Assembly (NCBI GenBank): GCA_036802945.1
Contig: DAIRVG010000010.1
Location: 1-64,000 of the forward strand
Origin: Gp6-AA40 sp036802945
Lineage (GTDB): Bacteria > Acidobacteriota > Vicinamibacteria > Vicinamibacterales > UBA2999
DNA length: 64,000 nt
Reading direction: 5' to 3'
Shown: piece by piece, positions 38,845 through 48,357 of the stretch
How the letters are laid out: each line of letters begins with the position of its first letter
How positions within the stretch are numbered: position 1 is the first letter of the stretch
The notes under the pieces: generated by a model
The model's input: only the letters and a program-made list of their open reading frames with translations
Database searches by the model: none
What the model was told of the DNA's origin: nothing
Position numbers and translations under genes: made by a program

Positions 38845-39607
38845 CATCCTGGCGCTCGCGCACAAAGAGGTGAAGTCCGCCTTCTCCACGCCGATTGCCT
38901 ACGTCGTGATTGGCTTCTTTGCGCTGCTCTGGGGCTGGTTCTTCTGGGTCAGCCTTATTTACTTCAACCAGCAGAGTCTGCAGTTCGCCGGGCCGGAGGG
39001 AGGGGGCGCGAATATCAACCAGCAGCTGATACGCCCGCTGTTTCTGAACGCCAGCGTCATCCTGCTGTTCGTGCTTCCGCTGATCACCATGCGGACCTAC
39101 TCCGAGGAAAAGCGCTCGGGCACGATCGAGCTGCTCCTCACGTCGCCGCTGACCGATTTCCAGATCATCACGGGCAAGTTTCTTGGCGCGATGGTGCTGT
39201 ACGCCGCCATGCTGGCCGTCACGATAATCCACATGGCGCTACTGTTCAGCTATAGCACCCCCAGGCCCGAATGGCGCCCGGTGATGACCGGCTACCTCGG
39301 GCTGCTGCTGATGGGGGGGTGCTTCGTCTCCGTGGGACTGCTCATCTCGAGCCTCACGAAAAACCAGATTGTGTCCGGGATGGTGACCTTCGCGGTATTC
39401 CTGTTCCTGTGGGTGATCAACTGGCCCGCGTCGATGTCCGGACCGACGACACAGAGCGTGCTGAACTACCTGTCGATTACCGAGCATTTCGACGACTTCA
39501 CAAAAGGGATCCTCGATACAAAGCACCTGATCTACTACTTCAGCGTCATCTCGTTCGGGCTGTTCCTGACGGCTCGATCGGTCGACACGGAACGCTGGAA
39601 GGGCTGA
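38837..39607 (+). CDS. ABC-2 type permease, GldF-like
   Basis: 256 residues, about six helices: IAYVVIGFFALLWGWFFWVS near 20, LFLNASVILLFVLPLITMRT near 70, then MRTYSEEKRSGTIELLLTSP, the hallmark cytoplasmic loop of ABC-2 permeases. Partner of the preceding ATPase and of the GldG-like protein 4 bases downstream. Confidence 0.91.
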   Translation: MSNILALAHKEVKSAFSTPIAYVVIGFFALLWGWFFWVSLIYFNQQSLQFAGPEGGGANINQQLIRPLFLNASVILLFVLPLITMRTYSEEKRSGTIELLLTSPLTDFQIITGKFLGAMVLYAAMLAVTIIHMALLFSYSTPRPEWRPVMTGYLGLLLMGGCFVSVGLLISSLTKNQIVSGMVTFAVFLFLWVINWPASMSGPTTQSVLNYLSITEHFDDFTKGILDTKHLIYYFSVISFGLFLTARSVDTERWKG

Positions 39608-39611
39608 GGCA

Positions 39612-41207
39612 ATGGTCAAGAACGTTCTCAATATCGTTGGCTGGCTTGGCACGGCGCTCGTTGTCGGTGCCGTAGCGGTGCGCATGCTGAGGCCAGAGTG
39701 GGATCAATACGCGGTATACGCCGCGTGGGGTGGCCTCGCGTGCGTGGTGCTTTACACACTCGGACAATGGCGCGAGATCATCGACTATTTCCGGCACCGC
39801 AACGCGCGTTACGGTGCGATTGCCAGCATCAGCGTGCTGATCTTTGTCGCGATCCTCGTCGCGGTGAATTACCTCTCGTTCCGGCAGAACAAGCGGTGGG
39901 ACCTGACGCAGAACCAGCAGTTCACACTGTCGGACCAGACGGTCAAGCTGTTGAAGGACCTCGATGCGCCGGTGAAGTTCCTCGTGTTCGACAAGCCGAG
40001 CGGCTTCGACCCGTTCCGCAGCAGCCTCGAGGAATACAAGTACCAGTCTCCGTCGAACGTCGACGTCCAGTACATCGACGCGGACAAGAGGCCGGGCGAC
40101 GCGAAGCAGTACCAGGTGACGACCTACGGCACCGTGGTGCTCGAATACAAGGGCCGCGTCGAGCGCGTGAACTCGTCCGGGGAACAGGAACTGACCAACG
40201 CGCTCGTGAAGGTGCTGACGGGCGAGAAGAAGAAGGTCTATTTCGTCCAGGGCCACGGTGAGAGGGACCCGGACAGCACTGAGCCCCTCGGCGGCTACAG
40301 CGGCGCCAAGACGGCGCTCGAGGGCGACAACTACGAGGTCGCCAAGACCGTGCTTGCACAGGAAATGGACGTCCCGGCCGACGCGGCAGTCGTCATCGTC
40401 GCGGGGCCGAAAACGGATCTCCTGCAGCCGGAAGCCGACATGCTCGAGCGGTTCCTGAAGAAGGGCGGCCACGTGCTCGTGCTGACCGATCCGCCCGGGG
40501 AAAAGGATCCTCCAACGCCTGTCACGGACGCGCTGCTGAAGGACTGGGATTTCCAGGCCGGCAAGGATGTGGTTGTCGATGCGAGCGGGATCGGGCAACT
40601 GATCGGCACCGACGCGTCGGTGCCCGTTGTGGCGAGCTATCCCTCACATCCGATCACGGATCGATTCAACAACGTCCTCACGGCGTATCCACTCGCGCGA
40701 TCGATCACCCCGATTCTTCCCGCCACGAACGGTCGCGCGGCGGTCACCATTCTTCAGACGAGCCCGCGCAGCTGGGCGGAAGCGGACATGAGTCAGATCA
40801 AGTCCGGCAAGGTGGAGCTGAATACGGACAAGGGCGACAAGCAGGGGCCGGTCTCGATCGGCGCGGTGACCGCGACCAACGCGGTCGATGCGCCGAAACC
40901 GGATCCGGCGAAAGCGGCAGCGGGCGATCAGCCGCGCACGCCCGAGTCACGGTTCGTCACGATCGGCGACTCCGACTTCGCCGCCAACAATGCGCTCCGC
41001 ATTCAGGGCAACCAGGATCTGTTCCTCAACACGATCAACTGGCTGGCGCAGCAGGAGAACCTGATCTCGATCCGTGCGAAACCGCCGAACGACAGTCGCC
41101 TCACGATGACGGCGCGGCAGTCGATGGCGACATTGTGGATGTCTCTGCTCGTGATCCCGGCGATTGTCTTCGGCACGGGCGTCTATACCTGGTGGAGGAA
41201 ACGCTGA
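39612..41207 (+). CDS. GldG-like periplasmic/membrane protein
   Basis: 531 residues. Two helices at the N-terminus (about 8-28 and 66-88), a large extracytoplasmic domain, and a C-terminal helix (LWMSLLVIPAIVFGTGVYTW). NKRWDLTQNQQFTLSDQTVK near 95-114, KVYFVQGHGERDP and LERFLKKGGHVLVLTDPP match the GldG/IFT52-like domain. These proteins accompany GldA-GldF permeases. SDSDFAANN-type motif (IGDSDFAANNALRIQGNQDL) near 455 is well conserved. Confidence 0.88.
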   Translation: MVKNVLNIVGWLGTALVVGAVAVRMLRPEWDQYAVYAAWGGLACVVLYTLGQWREIIDYFRHRNARYGAIASISVLIFVAILVAVNYLSFRQNKRWDLTQNQQFTLSDQTVKLLKDLDAPVKFLVFDKPSGFDPFRSSLEEYKYQSPSNVDVQYIDADKRPGDAKQYQVTTYGTVVLEYKGRVERVNSSGEQELTNALVKVLTGEKKKVYFVQGHGERDPDSTEPLGGYSGAKTALEGDNYEVAKTVLAQEMDVPADAAVVIVAGPKTDLLQPEADMLERFLKKGGHVLVLTDPPGEKDPPTPVTDALLKDWDFQAGKDVVVDASGIGQLIGTDASVPVVASYPSHPITDRFNNVLTAYPLARSITPILPATNGRAAVTILQTSPRSWAEADMSQIKSGKVELNTDKGDKQGPVSIGAVTATNAVDAPKPDPAKAAAGDQPRTPESRFVTIGDSDFAANNALRIQGNQDLFLNTINWLAQQENLISIRAKPPNDSRLTMTARQSMATLWMSLLVIPAIVFGTGVYTWWRKR

Positions 41208-41208
41208 C

Positions 41209-42525
41209 GTGCGGGGACTGAAATCCACGGTTGCGCTCGCGGTCGTGCTGCTCGGGCTCGTCGGGTACATCTACTTCGTCGACTCGAAGAAGCCGGCCTC
41301 AGGGGCGGCAGAGACCAAGGCGAAAGCGTTCACCGTCGAGGCGGATCAGATCGAGGAGATCCAGATCAAGCCGGCGGCGGCCGAGAGCTCGCGGGCCGAG
41401 AAGACGAACGGCACGTGGCAGCTCGTCGAGCCCGAAAAGACCGATGCCGACCAGGGACAGCTCACGAGTACGGCCACGAACATCGCTTCTCTCGAGGTCA
41501 ACGGCGTCGTCGACGACAACCCGACGGACCTCGCGCAATACGGCCTGAACCCGGCGAAGCTCGATGTCGCCTTCCGCGTCAAGGGCGAGAAAGACCTTCG
41601 GCATCTGCTCGTCGGCGAGAAGACCGCCGCCGGCGGAGACCTCTATGCGAAGAGGGCGGACGAGAAGCGCGTCATCCTGATCTCGTCCTATCTCGAGGGC
41701 ACATTCAATCGGACGCCGTTCGATCTGCGCGACAAGACGTTGTTGAAGTTCGACCACGACAAAGTGGACGGCCTCGAGATCGCGCGCGGAGGGACCATCA
41801 CTCAGCTTGCCAAGAGCAACGGGGAATGGGCGATCGTGAAGCCGTACAACGCGCGAGCCGATTTCGGCACGGCGGAAGCGGCAGTCTCGTCGCTGTCATC
41901 GACACAGATGCAGAAAATTGTGTCGCCCAGCGCGGTCGATCTCCAGGCGTATGGCCTCGACCGGCCGGCGGTGACGACAACTGTGATATCGGGCAGCGCC
42001 CGCGCAACCCTGGCGATCGGAAAGGTCGAGGGCGATTCCGCGTACGCGCGCGACGTGTCGCGGCCGATGGTGTTCACCATTCCGCAGGCGACGGCGGTGG
42101 ATCTCCAGAAAGACGCCGGCATGTTCCGTCGCAAGGACATGTTCGATGGACGATCCTTCAACGCCTCGCGCGTGGAGCTGCATCGTGGCGCGGAAACACT
42201 GACTTTCGCGCGATCGAAGGATAAAGACGGCAAGGACGTCTGGAAGAACGCGGCCGGCACGGTGGTCGACACCGCGAAGGTCGAGGACATGCTGACGAAG
42301 CTGTCGAACATCCGCGCGCAGCTCTTCCAGGAGCGCGTTGACCCGGCGCTGAAGATGCCGACGCTCGTGGCGACCGTGTCGATGGACAACGGAAAAACCG
42401 AGACTGTCACGTTCGCGCGACAGGGAGACGCTGTGATCGCCAATCGCGCCGACGAGGGGGGCAGCGCCACCGTTGAAGCGGTCGCCCTCAATGACGCGAT
42501 GATGGCGATCGACGCCTTGAAGTGA
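41209..42525 (+). CDS. DUF4340 domain protein
   Basis: 438 residues, GTG start one base after the preceding stop. A single N-terminal helix (VALAVVLLGLVGYIYFVDS) anchors an exported beta-rich repeat domain with QLVEPEKTDADQGQLTSTA and DLAQYGLNPAKL. A second unit near residue 245 (VDLQAYGLDRPAVTTT) mirrors the first, showing an internal duplication. DUF4340 proteins usually follow GldG-like genes; role unknown. Confidence 0.88.
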   Translation: MRGLKSTVALAVVLLGLVGYIYFVDSKKPASGAAETKAKAFTVEADQIEEIQIKPAAAESSRAEKTNGTWQLVEPEKTDADQGQLTSTATNIASLEVNGVVDDNPTDLAQYGLNPAKLDVAFRVKGEKDLRHLLVGEKTAAGGDLYAKRADEKRVILISSYLEGTFNRTPFDLRDKTLLKFDHDKVDGLEIARGGTITQLAKSNGEWAIVKPYNARADFGTAEAAVSSLSSTQMQKIVSPSAVDLQAYGLDRPAVTTTVISGSARATLAIGKVEGDSAYARDVSRPMVFTIPQATAVDLQKDAGMFRRKDMFDGRSFNASRVELHRGAETLTFARSKDKDGKDVWKNAAGTVVDTAKVEDMLTKLSNIRAQLFQERVDPALKMPTLVATVSMDNGKTETVTFARQGDAVIANRADEGGSATVEAVALNDAMMAIDALK

Positions 42526-42530
42526 CTCTG

Positions 42531-42662
42531 TAATTCAAGATGCAAAATGCAAAATGCAAACACTGCGTTGTTTGCAGGACCGGGGTGGAGGTCGCCGCGC
42601 CTTCCACCCCGTTTTTGCGTACGCGTGTGGGATTTGCATTTTGCATTTTGAATTTTGCATTA
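42531..42662. repeat. Nested inverted repeat of ATGCAAA heptads at the dacB start
   Basis: Outer arms: AATTCAAGATGCAAAATGC (left, 42531-42560) and TTTGCATTTTGCATTTTGAA then TTTTGCATTA (right, 42633-42662). An inner pair GGGGTGGA/TCCACCCC (42582 and 42603) nests within. The right arm encodes the hydrophobic core of the DacB signal peptide. Confidence 0.93.
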
Positions 42663-44123
42663 CTGGTATCGCTCGGCTGCGCCAAGTCACCTCCCCAGCT
42701 CCCATCAGCTCCTCAGATCGATCCGACGAGGCAACTGGCAACCGACATTGCCGCCGCAACCCAGATGCCGGGTGTGCAACGGGCTACGTGGGGGATCGCG
42801 ATACAGTCGCTGGCGAACAACGAGCGCCTGTTCGATCTGAATGCCCGTACGCTGATGGTGCCCGCGTCGGTGGCGAAGATCGTCAGCGTTGCGACGGCAG
42901 TGGATGCCGTTGGATGGGATTACCGGTTCCAGACGACGCTTCGTGCCGTCGGTGCGGTGTCGGATGGTGTGCTGCAGGGTGAGCTGCTCATTGTCGGCTC
43001 CGGCGATCCGGCGATCGCCGGGCGGGGCGGTGACGATCTCTCCACCTGGGTGGCCGCATTGAAGGCGACCGGCATCCGACGTGTCGACGGCCGGATCATC
43101 GGCGTCGACGACGCGTTCGAGGAGCCGAGGCCCGGTTTCGCGTGGTCGTGGGACGACCTCGGTTACTCGACGGGCGCGTTCTTCGGCGCGCTGAATCTGG
43201 CGGAGAACAGGCTGGCGGTGACCGTCACGCCAGGAGTCGTTGCTGGTTCGCCAACCCTGGTCAGCGTCGACCCGGACGCGCAGGACGTCCCGCTCGTGAA
43301 TCGCAGCGTCACCGGCGCCGCCGGGAGCCAGCAATTGCTGTGGCCCGAGATTCGACCTGGTGAGACGACGCTGACGATTGCAGGTGCGATTCCTGTCGGA
43401 GCGAAGCCCGCAACGCTGGCGGTCGCTGCGGGAAATCCGACCGTGTGGTTCGCTCGCGTGCTGCGCCGAAGACTCATCGACGCCGGCATCGAAGTCACCG
43501 GCAGTGCCGTGGACGCCGACGACATCGACGTGGGGGCCGGCTTCCGGCCCAATCCAGACTCCGGCGCGATCCTCTACACGTACCGCTCGCATCCCCTATC
43601 GGAGATCGTGCAGCCGCTGCTCAAGGAAAGCATCAACCTGTACGGCGAGGCCGTGCAGCGGCTCAACGCTTCCGGACCACTTCCGCACACGAACGACCAG
43701 GCGCTCGAGGGGATGAAGCAGCGGCTGCTGCTGTGGGGCGTCCCCGCAGACGGATCTCAGCTCGTTGACGGATCGGGATTATCGCGACGCGACGTGCTCG
43801 CGGCCGATACGTTGCTCACCGTCCTGGTGCGGATGTACGACCCCGCCGGAATGTCGCCGTGGATGACGGCGTTGCCGATTGCGGGCGTCGACGGCACGCT
43901 GGCGGCGCGGATGAGGGGAACTCCCGCGGAAAACAACGTGCGGGCAAAGACAGGAACGATGTCGAACGTACGCTCTCTCACGGGCTACGTTCGGGCGCGC
44001 GACGGCGAAACGCTTGCCTTTGCGATCATGGTGAACAACTTCGAAGGCACGGGCGCGCAGGCAATCGCCGCCATCGACGCCATCGCCGTCCGGCTCGCGT
44101 CGTTCAGCCGGACAAATCCTTAG
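42540..44123 (+). CDS. dacB: D-alanyl-D-alanine carboxypeptidase/endopeptidase (PBP4, S13 family)
   Basis: 527 residues from the ATG at 42540; a more plausible start is TTG 42615, giving MRTRVGFAFCILNFALLV and the lipobox SLGC. Either way the signal peptide is coded by the heptad repeat. Catalytic SVAK near 110 (ASVAKIVSVATAV), the SxN motif in LLKESINLYGEA near 360, and KTG in AKTGTMSNVRS near 470. Trims or cleaves peptidoglycan cross-links in the periplasm. The lipoprotein anchor is unusual for PBP4. Confidence 0.9.
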   Translation: MQNAKCKHCVVCRTGVEVAAPSTPFLRTRVGFAFCILNFALLVSLGCAKSPPQLPSAPQIDPTRQLATDIAAATQMPGVQRATWGIAIQSLANNERLFDLNARTLMVPASVAKIVSVATAVDAVGWDYRFQTTLRAVGAVSDGVLQGELLIVGSGDPAIAGRGGDDLSTWVAALKATGIRRVDGRIIGVDDAFEEPRPGFAWSWDDLGYSTGAFFGALNLAENRLAVTVTPGVVAGSPTLVSVDPDAQDVPLVNRSVTGAAGSQQLLWPEIRPGETTLTIAGAIPVGAKPATLAVAAGNPTVWFARVLRRRLIDAGIEVTGSAVDADDIDVGAGFRPNPDSGAILYTYRSHPLSEIVQPLLKESINLYGEAVQRLNASGPLPHTNDQALEGMKQRLLLWGVPADGSQLVDGSGLSRRDVLAADTLLTVLVRMYDPAGMSPWMTALPIAGVDGTLAARMRGTPAENNVRAKTGTMSNVRSLTGYVRARDGETLAFAIMVNNFEGTGAQAIAAIDAIAVRLASFSRTNP

Positions 44124-44158
44124 ATTGCGCTGGAACTGCGGTGCGGGCGCCGCAAGGT

Positions 44159-44164
44159 TAATAT
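44159..44164 (+). promoter_or_regulatory. -10-like box 7 bases before a GNAT start
   Basis: TAATAT precedes the GTG at 44172 by 7 bases without a ribosome site, the same layout as pyrK. Confidence 0.4.
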
Positions 44165-44171
44165 CCTTCGC

Positions 44172-44804
44172 GTGCCCAGCGCTATCGTCGTACGCGAACT
44201 GAACGAGGCAGATCTTCCGTCCGCCGTCGGAATCGTCGCGCGCGGGATGCGAGACAACCCGCTGCACATCGCGGCACTCGGCGCCGATGCGGAGGTTCGC
44301 GGCAATCGATTGATCCGCATGTTCAGCGTGGCGCTGCCATTGATCCTCTCCAAGGGCGTTCTGCTCGGCGGGTTTCAGGACGACACGCTCGTCGGAATTG
44401 CCGGCATGGTGCCGCCCGGGAAATGCCAGCCATCGATGAAGGAGAAGGTCACCCTCGTCCCACGCATATTCCCTGCGGTCGGCGGGGGCGCGTTCGCGCG
44501 CGTGGGGCGATGGATGGGGACGTGGGCGCAACACGACCCCGCGGAGCCCCATTGGCACCTGGGACCGGTTGCAGTCGATGCGCATTTGCAGCGGCGAGGC
44601 ATCGGGAGCGTGCTCATGAGCGAGTATTGCGCGCGCCTGGATCGCGCGCGCGCCGTCGGCTATCTCGAAACGGACACGCCGACGAACGTGACTTTTTACG
44701 AACGGTTTGGATTCGAGACGATCGGCTCGGCGCCCGTGCTGAACACACCGAACTGGTTCATGCGGCGCGCGGCGTACGCCGAAAATCCCAAACCCCAAGC
44801 GTGA
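44172..44804 (+). CDS. GNAT-family N-acetyltransferase
   Basis: 210 residues. Acetyl-CoA loop HLQRRGIGSVLMSEYCARLD near 137-156 after HWHLGPVAVD, and YLETDTPTNVTFYERFGFE near 162, all as in GNATs. Substrate unknown. The last residues (AENPKPQA) are encoded by an AATCCCAAACCCC repeat arm, so the C-terminal tail is repeat-derived. Confidence 0.85.
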   Translation: MPSAIVVRELNEADLPSAVGIVARGMRDNPLHIAALGADAEVRGNRLIRMFSVALPLILSKGVLLGGFQDDTLVGIAGMVPPGKCQPSMKEKVTLVPRIFPAVGGGAFARVGRWMGTWAQHDPAEPHWHLGPVAVDAHLQRRGIGSVLMSEYCARLDRARAVGYLETDTPTNVTFYERFGFETIGSAPVLNTPNWFMRRAAYAENPKPQA

Positions 44805-44857
44805 CTTCAGTCGGGATCGTTGGGATTTGGATCTTGGGATTTGGGATTTGGGATTTA
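44784..44857. repeat. Inverted AATCCCA / TGGGATT heptad array
   Basis: Short left arm AATCCCAAACCCCAAG (44784-44799), within the GNAT gene. Long right arm of TTGGGAT/TTTGGGA heptads (44813-44857). The right arm has the same heptad as the array before pyrD (28580-28617). Confidence 0.9.
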
Positions 44858-44859
44858 CC

Positions 44860-47800
44860 CTACTGACTGAGAGGCGCCAGTCGAGGTGCCGTGGCGGGTC
44901 CCCGGGACCCGGGCATGATCGTGAGCTCGGTGGTCTCACCGTTCTTCACTTCAACCGATTGCCTTCGCTCGCCGAAGGCCGCATCCTTGACGACCACTTC
45001 ACGCGTGCCGATCGTGACGGGCATGGCATCGAGCGGCGCGACGCCGGCACGCTCTCCTTCAATCCACACTTCCGCTCCCGGCGATGTCGTCACGCGCACC
45101 CGGCCTGACGGCAGCGCAAGGGTGTGGGCCGTGACCTGCCCGGGACGAATCGTCAGCGTGACGGTCGATCGGAAGTTGAATCGCTGGCTGACAAACTCGA
45201 TTTTGTGACTGCCGGCGCTGAGCAGGAGCTGCCCGTCTTCGGTGGTACCGATACGGCGGCCGTCGGCGAACAGGTCCATCGGGATTCGCGAGAACGCCAG
45301 AAGAAAGCCGCCCACGGCTGCGCTCGGCGCCTGGGCACCGGGACCGGAGGTGGTGGCGGGACGATTCGTGGTCGCTGAGCTCTGGCGACGCGCCGCGCGC
45401 TCTGCCGTGACCAGCGCGTTCTTGACGGCCGGCGCCGCGGCAACAGCAACATCGGCGGCCTTCGTCGCCGCCTCGCCCGCCGTACCAGCCCACTCGGAGG
45501 AGGTCTTCACGGTGGATGAAAACATGCGGGGCAGCCAGATCACAGCGGCGCCGATGATGATCGCGATGACGGCCGCACCAGCGACCAGATCCCACCGGAC
45601 GCGATCCCACTGGATGTGCGGAATACGCGACATGAAGGACGGGGCAGCCGGCTGCTCCGGTGCCTCTGTGTCGACCTGATCCGGCTCGCTCGCCTGTCGG
45701 CTCTCCGCCTCGGCTCGGAGCATGGCCACTTCCGCTGCAAGTCGTAGGTTTGCCTGGCCGCGAATGCGATCGGTTTCAGACGCGAGTGCCTTTTCCGCGG
45801 CGACTCGAGCGGTTTCGGCCGCCTCGATCCGGATCCGATTCACGTCGAGCTCGAGCTGCTGGTGCGCGTGGCGGGCCTGTTCTGCTTCACCGCGAGCGCT
45901 GGCGAGCTCCGCCTCGAGGCGGGCCTCGGTCTCGGACTGTGTCCGGGACCCGCGTGTCACCTTCACATCGCTCTCAGCACGGGCGCGCGCGACAGCAGCC
46001 TTGATCTGCGCGTCGGTGTCGGCTTTGACGCGCGCAATCTCGACCTTGAGATCCAGCGCCGCTTGCGCTTCGGCGGCAAGGCGCGCTTCTGCGACCGCCG
46101 CGGCGCGCGCCACGTCGGCTTCGGCTTTGACCCGCGCGATCTCCGCTTCGCGCGTATCCGCCGCCCCCAACTCGGCCGTCAGGAGCGCTTCCTCGATGGC
46201 CGCTGCCCGTGCAGCCTCGGCCTCGGTCTTCATACGCGCGATCTTGTTCTCTGCGTCTCGTGCCCGCGCGACGGCGGCTTCCGTCGGTTTTTGAGCCTCT
46301 TTGACTGCGGCGGTGCGCAACGCAGCGGCTTCGGTGCGCGCGAGTGCGACCGCGGCCTGGACCTGCGCCTCGGTATCGGCCTTGACGCGCGCAATCTCGG
46401 TTTCGAACACGCGTCTCGCGTCCCCTTCAGCGGAAAGGCGCGCTTCTTCGACTGCGGCCACCCTATCCGCATCGGCTTCAGCGTGCGTGCGTGCGACCGC
46501 GGCCTGGACCTGCGCCTCGGTGTCGGCCTTGACGCGCGCAATCTCGGTTTCGAGAATGCGCCTCGCTTTTCCTTCAGCGGCAAGGCGCGCTTCGTCGACT
46601 GCCGCCGCGCGAACCGCGTCGGCCTCGGCAAGCGCGCGTGTGACCGCGGCCTGGACCTGCACCTCGGCGTCGGCCTTGACGCGCGCAATCTCGGCTTCAA
46701 GAACGCGCATCGCTTCCGTTTCACCGGCAAGGCGCGCTTCGTCGACCGCGGCCGCGCGAACCGCGTCAGCCTCGGCGTGCGCGCGTGCGACCGCAGCCTG
46801 GACCNNNNNNNNNNNNNNNNNNNNNNNNNNNNNNNNNNNNNNNNNNNNNNNNNNNNNNNNNNNNNNNNNNNNNNNNNNNNNNNNNNNNNNNNNNNNNNNN
46901 NNNNGCCGCGCGAACCGCGTCAGCCTCGGCGTGCGCGCGTGCGACCGCAGCCTGGACCTGCGCCTCGGCGTCGGCCTTGACGCGCGCAACTTCGGATTCG
47001 AGAACGCGCATCGCTTCCGTTTCACCGGCAAGGCGCGCTTCATCGACCGCCGCCCAGCGCGCTGCGTCGGCTTCGGCTCTGACTCGCGCGATCTCCGCTT
47101 CGCGCGAACGCATCACTTCCAACTGGGTCGTCGTGCGCGCGTCCTCGATGGCCGCCCGCATAGCATCGGCCTCGGCCTTGATCCGGACGATCGCGGCTTC
47201 TGCTTCTCGCGCCCGCGCTTCGGCGGCTTCCGCCGCCTTCTGCGCCTCTTCGACCGCGGCGGTGAGTGATGCATCGGCTTCGGTGCGCGCGCGCGCCAGC
47301 CGCTCGTCTCCATCACGCTCGGCCTGCGCCTGCGTCTCTCCGAGCTTCGCGGTCAGCGCTTCCTCCGCTTCGGTGCGCACGCGTGCGACTTCCGATGCGA
47401 GCTGCTGCTCCGCGTCTTTTCGTACCCGTTCGAGCTCCGCGGCCAGCGCCTCGCGTGCAGCGGCTTCTGCTCCGGCGCGCGCATCGCTCACCGCCGATTC
47501 GCGCTGGGTCGCAGCCTCACTTTCGATCCGCGCGAGGTCTTGCTTGCGCTGCTCCTCGGCTTCGTCGGCCATGCGCGCAAGCTCGCGTACCCGTTGAAGT
47601 GCGCCTTCCGCCTGTACCCGCTCGAGCTCGGTCTTCAGTCGGAATTCGACCTCGGCCTCGATGAGCGAGACATCGGCCGAACGCATGCCGGCGTCGGCGG
47701 GGGCAACCGAGGGGGCTTCCGCGACCCGCTTCTTCCGCGCGTTGTCTGCCGCGATGAGCAACGTGTCGATCGTCCTTTCGAACGACGCCACCTCGCTGCC

Positions 47801-48136
47801 GGTGTTTCCGGCACCCTTCCTTCGAAACGGATTCGGAAAGCCGGATTTCTGCGGTGGTGTCGCGCCCGCCAGTGACGGGATGTCGAGCGTGCGGACCTGT
47901 GACGAGTCCGCGAGGGAGCGCAAGTGCGTGCCGATCTTGACCCGCTGGTCCTGCGGGACCTCTCGGCCGAACAGGACAAGGTCAGGGACGCGCTGATTCA
48001 TCGCCACGATCGCCGCATAAGCGGACGTGACAATGACGAGCTCCGCGCCGAGTTTCGTGTGAACGACGGAACCGAGCGGATCCGCGTGGGCGGAATCCGG
48101 CTCGATCGCCAGCACTAGGTTCATATTGCGGAACAT
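44860..48136 (-). CDS. Giant repeat coiled-coil protein with degenerate receiver-like N-terminus and PEGA C-terminus (interrupted by gap 2)
   Basis: One gene split by an assembly gap: at least 1,050 residues. The N-terminal 90 residues (LVLAIEPDSAHADPLGSVVH, VAMNQRVPDLVLFG) resemble a receiver domain without phospho-acceptor. Then come hundreds of residues of Ala/Glu/Arg coiled coil. Its core is a 39-residue unit containing EIARVKADTEAQVQAAVARA repeated at least five times on either side of the gap. A single helix follows (VAGAAVIAIIIGAAVIWLP), then a PEGA domain ending TTELTIMPG. Topology: cytoplasmic coiled coil, periplasmic PEGA. Function unknown, possibly structural or scaffolding. ATG 48124 is an alternative start. 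Confidence 0.8.
45900..47040 (-). repeat. 117-bp in-gene tandem repeat (39-residue coiled-coil unit)
   Basis: Near-identical blocks with AAVDEARLAAE, EIARVKAD, AQVQAAVA and AEADAVRAA recur at 117-base spacing within the coiled-coil gene. Copies beside the gap are almost identical, which explains the assembly break. Copy number cannot be known from this sequence. Confidence 0.88.
46805..46904. other. Assembly gap 2 (100 N)
   Basis: Exactly 100 N inside the 117-bp repeat tract. Both flanks are the same repeat unit, so the true length could differ by any number of units. Confidence 0.99.
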
Positions 48137-48246
48137 TGAGCGGGGCAATTGACGTGCCGCCTGGTTCTGCGGCGAAACGGCACAGTAGACGGTTTTTGCT
48201 GACGATTTCCGTACGGATATGACGGATCTGAAACACGCACGCTCGT

Positions 48247-48346
48247 NNNNNNNNNNNNNNNNNNNNNNNNNNNNNNNNNNNNNNNNNNNNNNNNNNNNNN
48301 NNNNNNNNNNNNNNNNNNNNNNNNNNNNNNNNNNNNNNNNNNNNNN
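48247..48346. other. Assembly gap 3 (100 N)
   Basis: Exactly 100 N between the coiled-coil gene start and the AlaX-type gene stop. The 110 bases before it (48137-48246) show no clear gene and probably carry the coiled-coil gene promoter. Confidence 0.99.
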
Positions 48347-48357
48347 AAGCCGGGACG

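Noticed and set aside
45862..47597. Plus-strand ORFs through the coiled-coil repeat region
   Set aside because: They mirror the 117-bp repeats of the minus-strand gene, which has a helix, PEGA domain and consistent frame on both sides of the gap.
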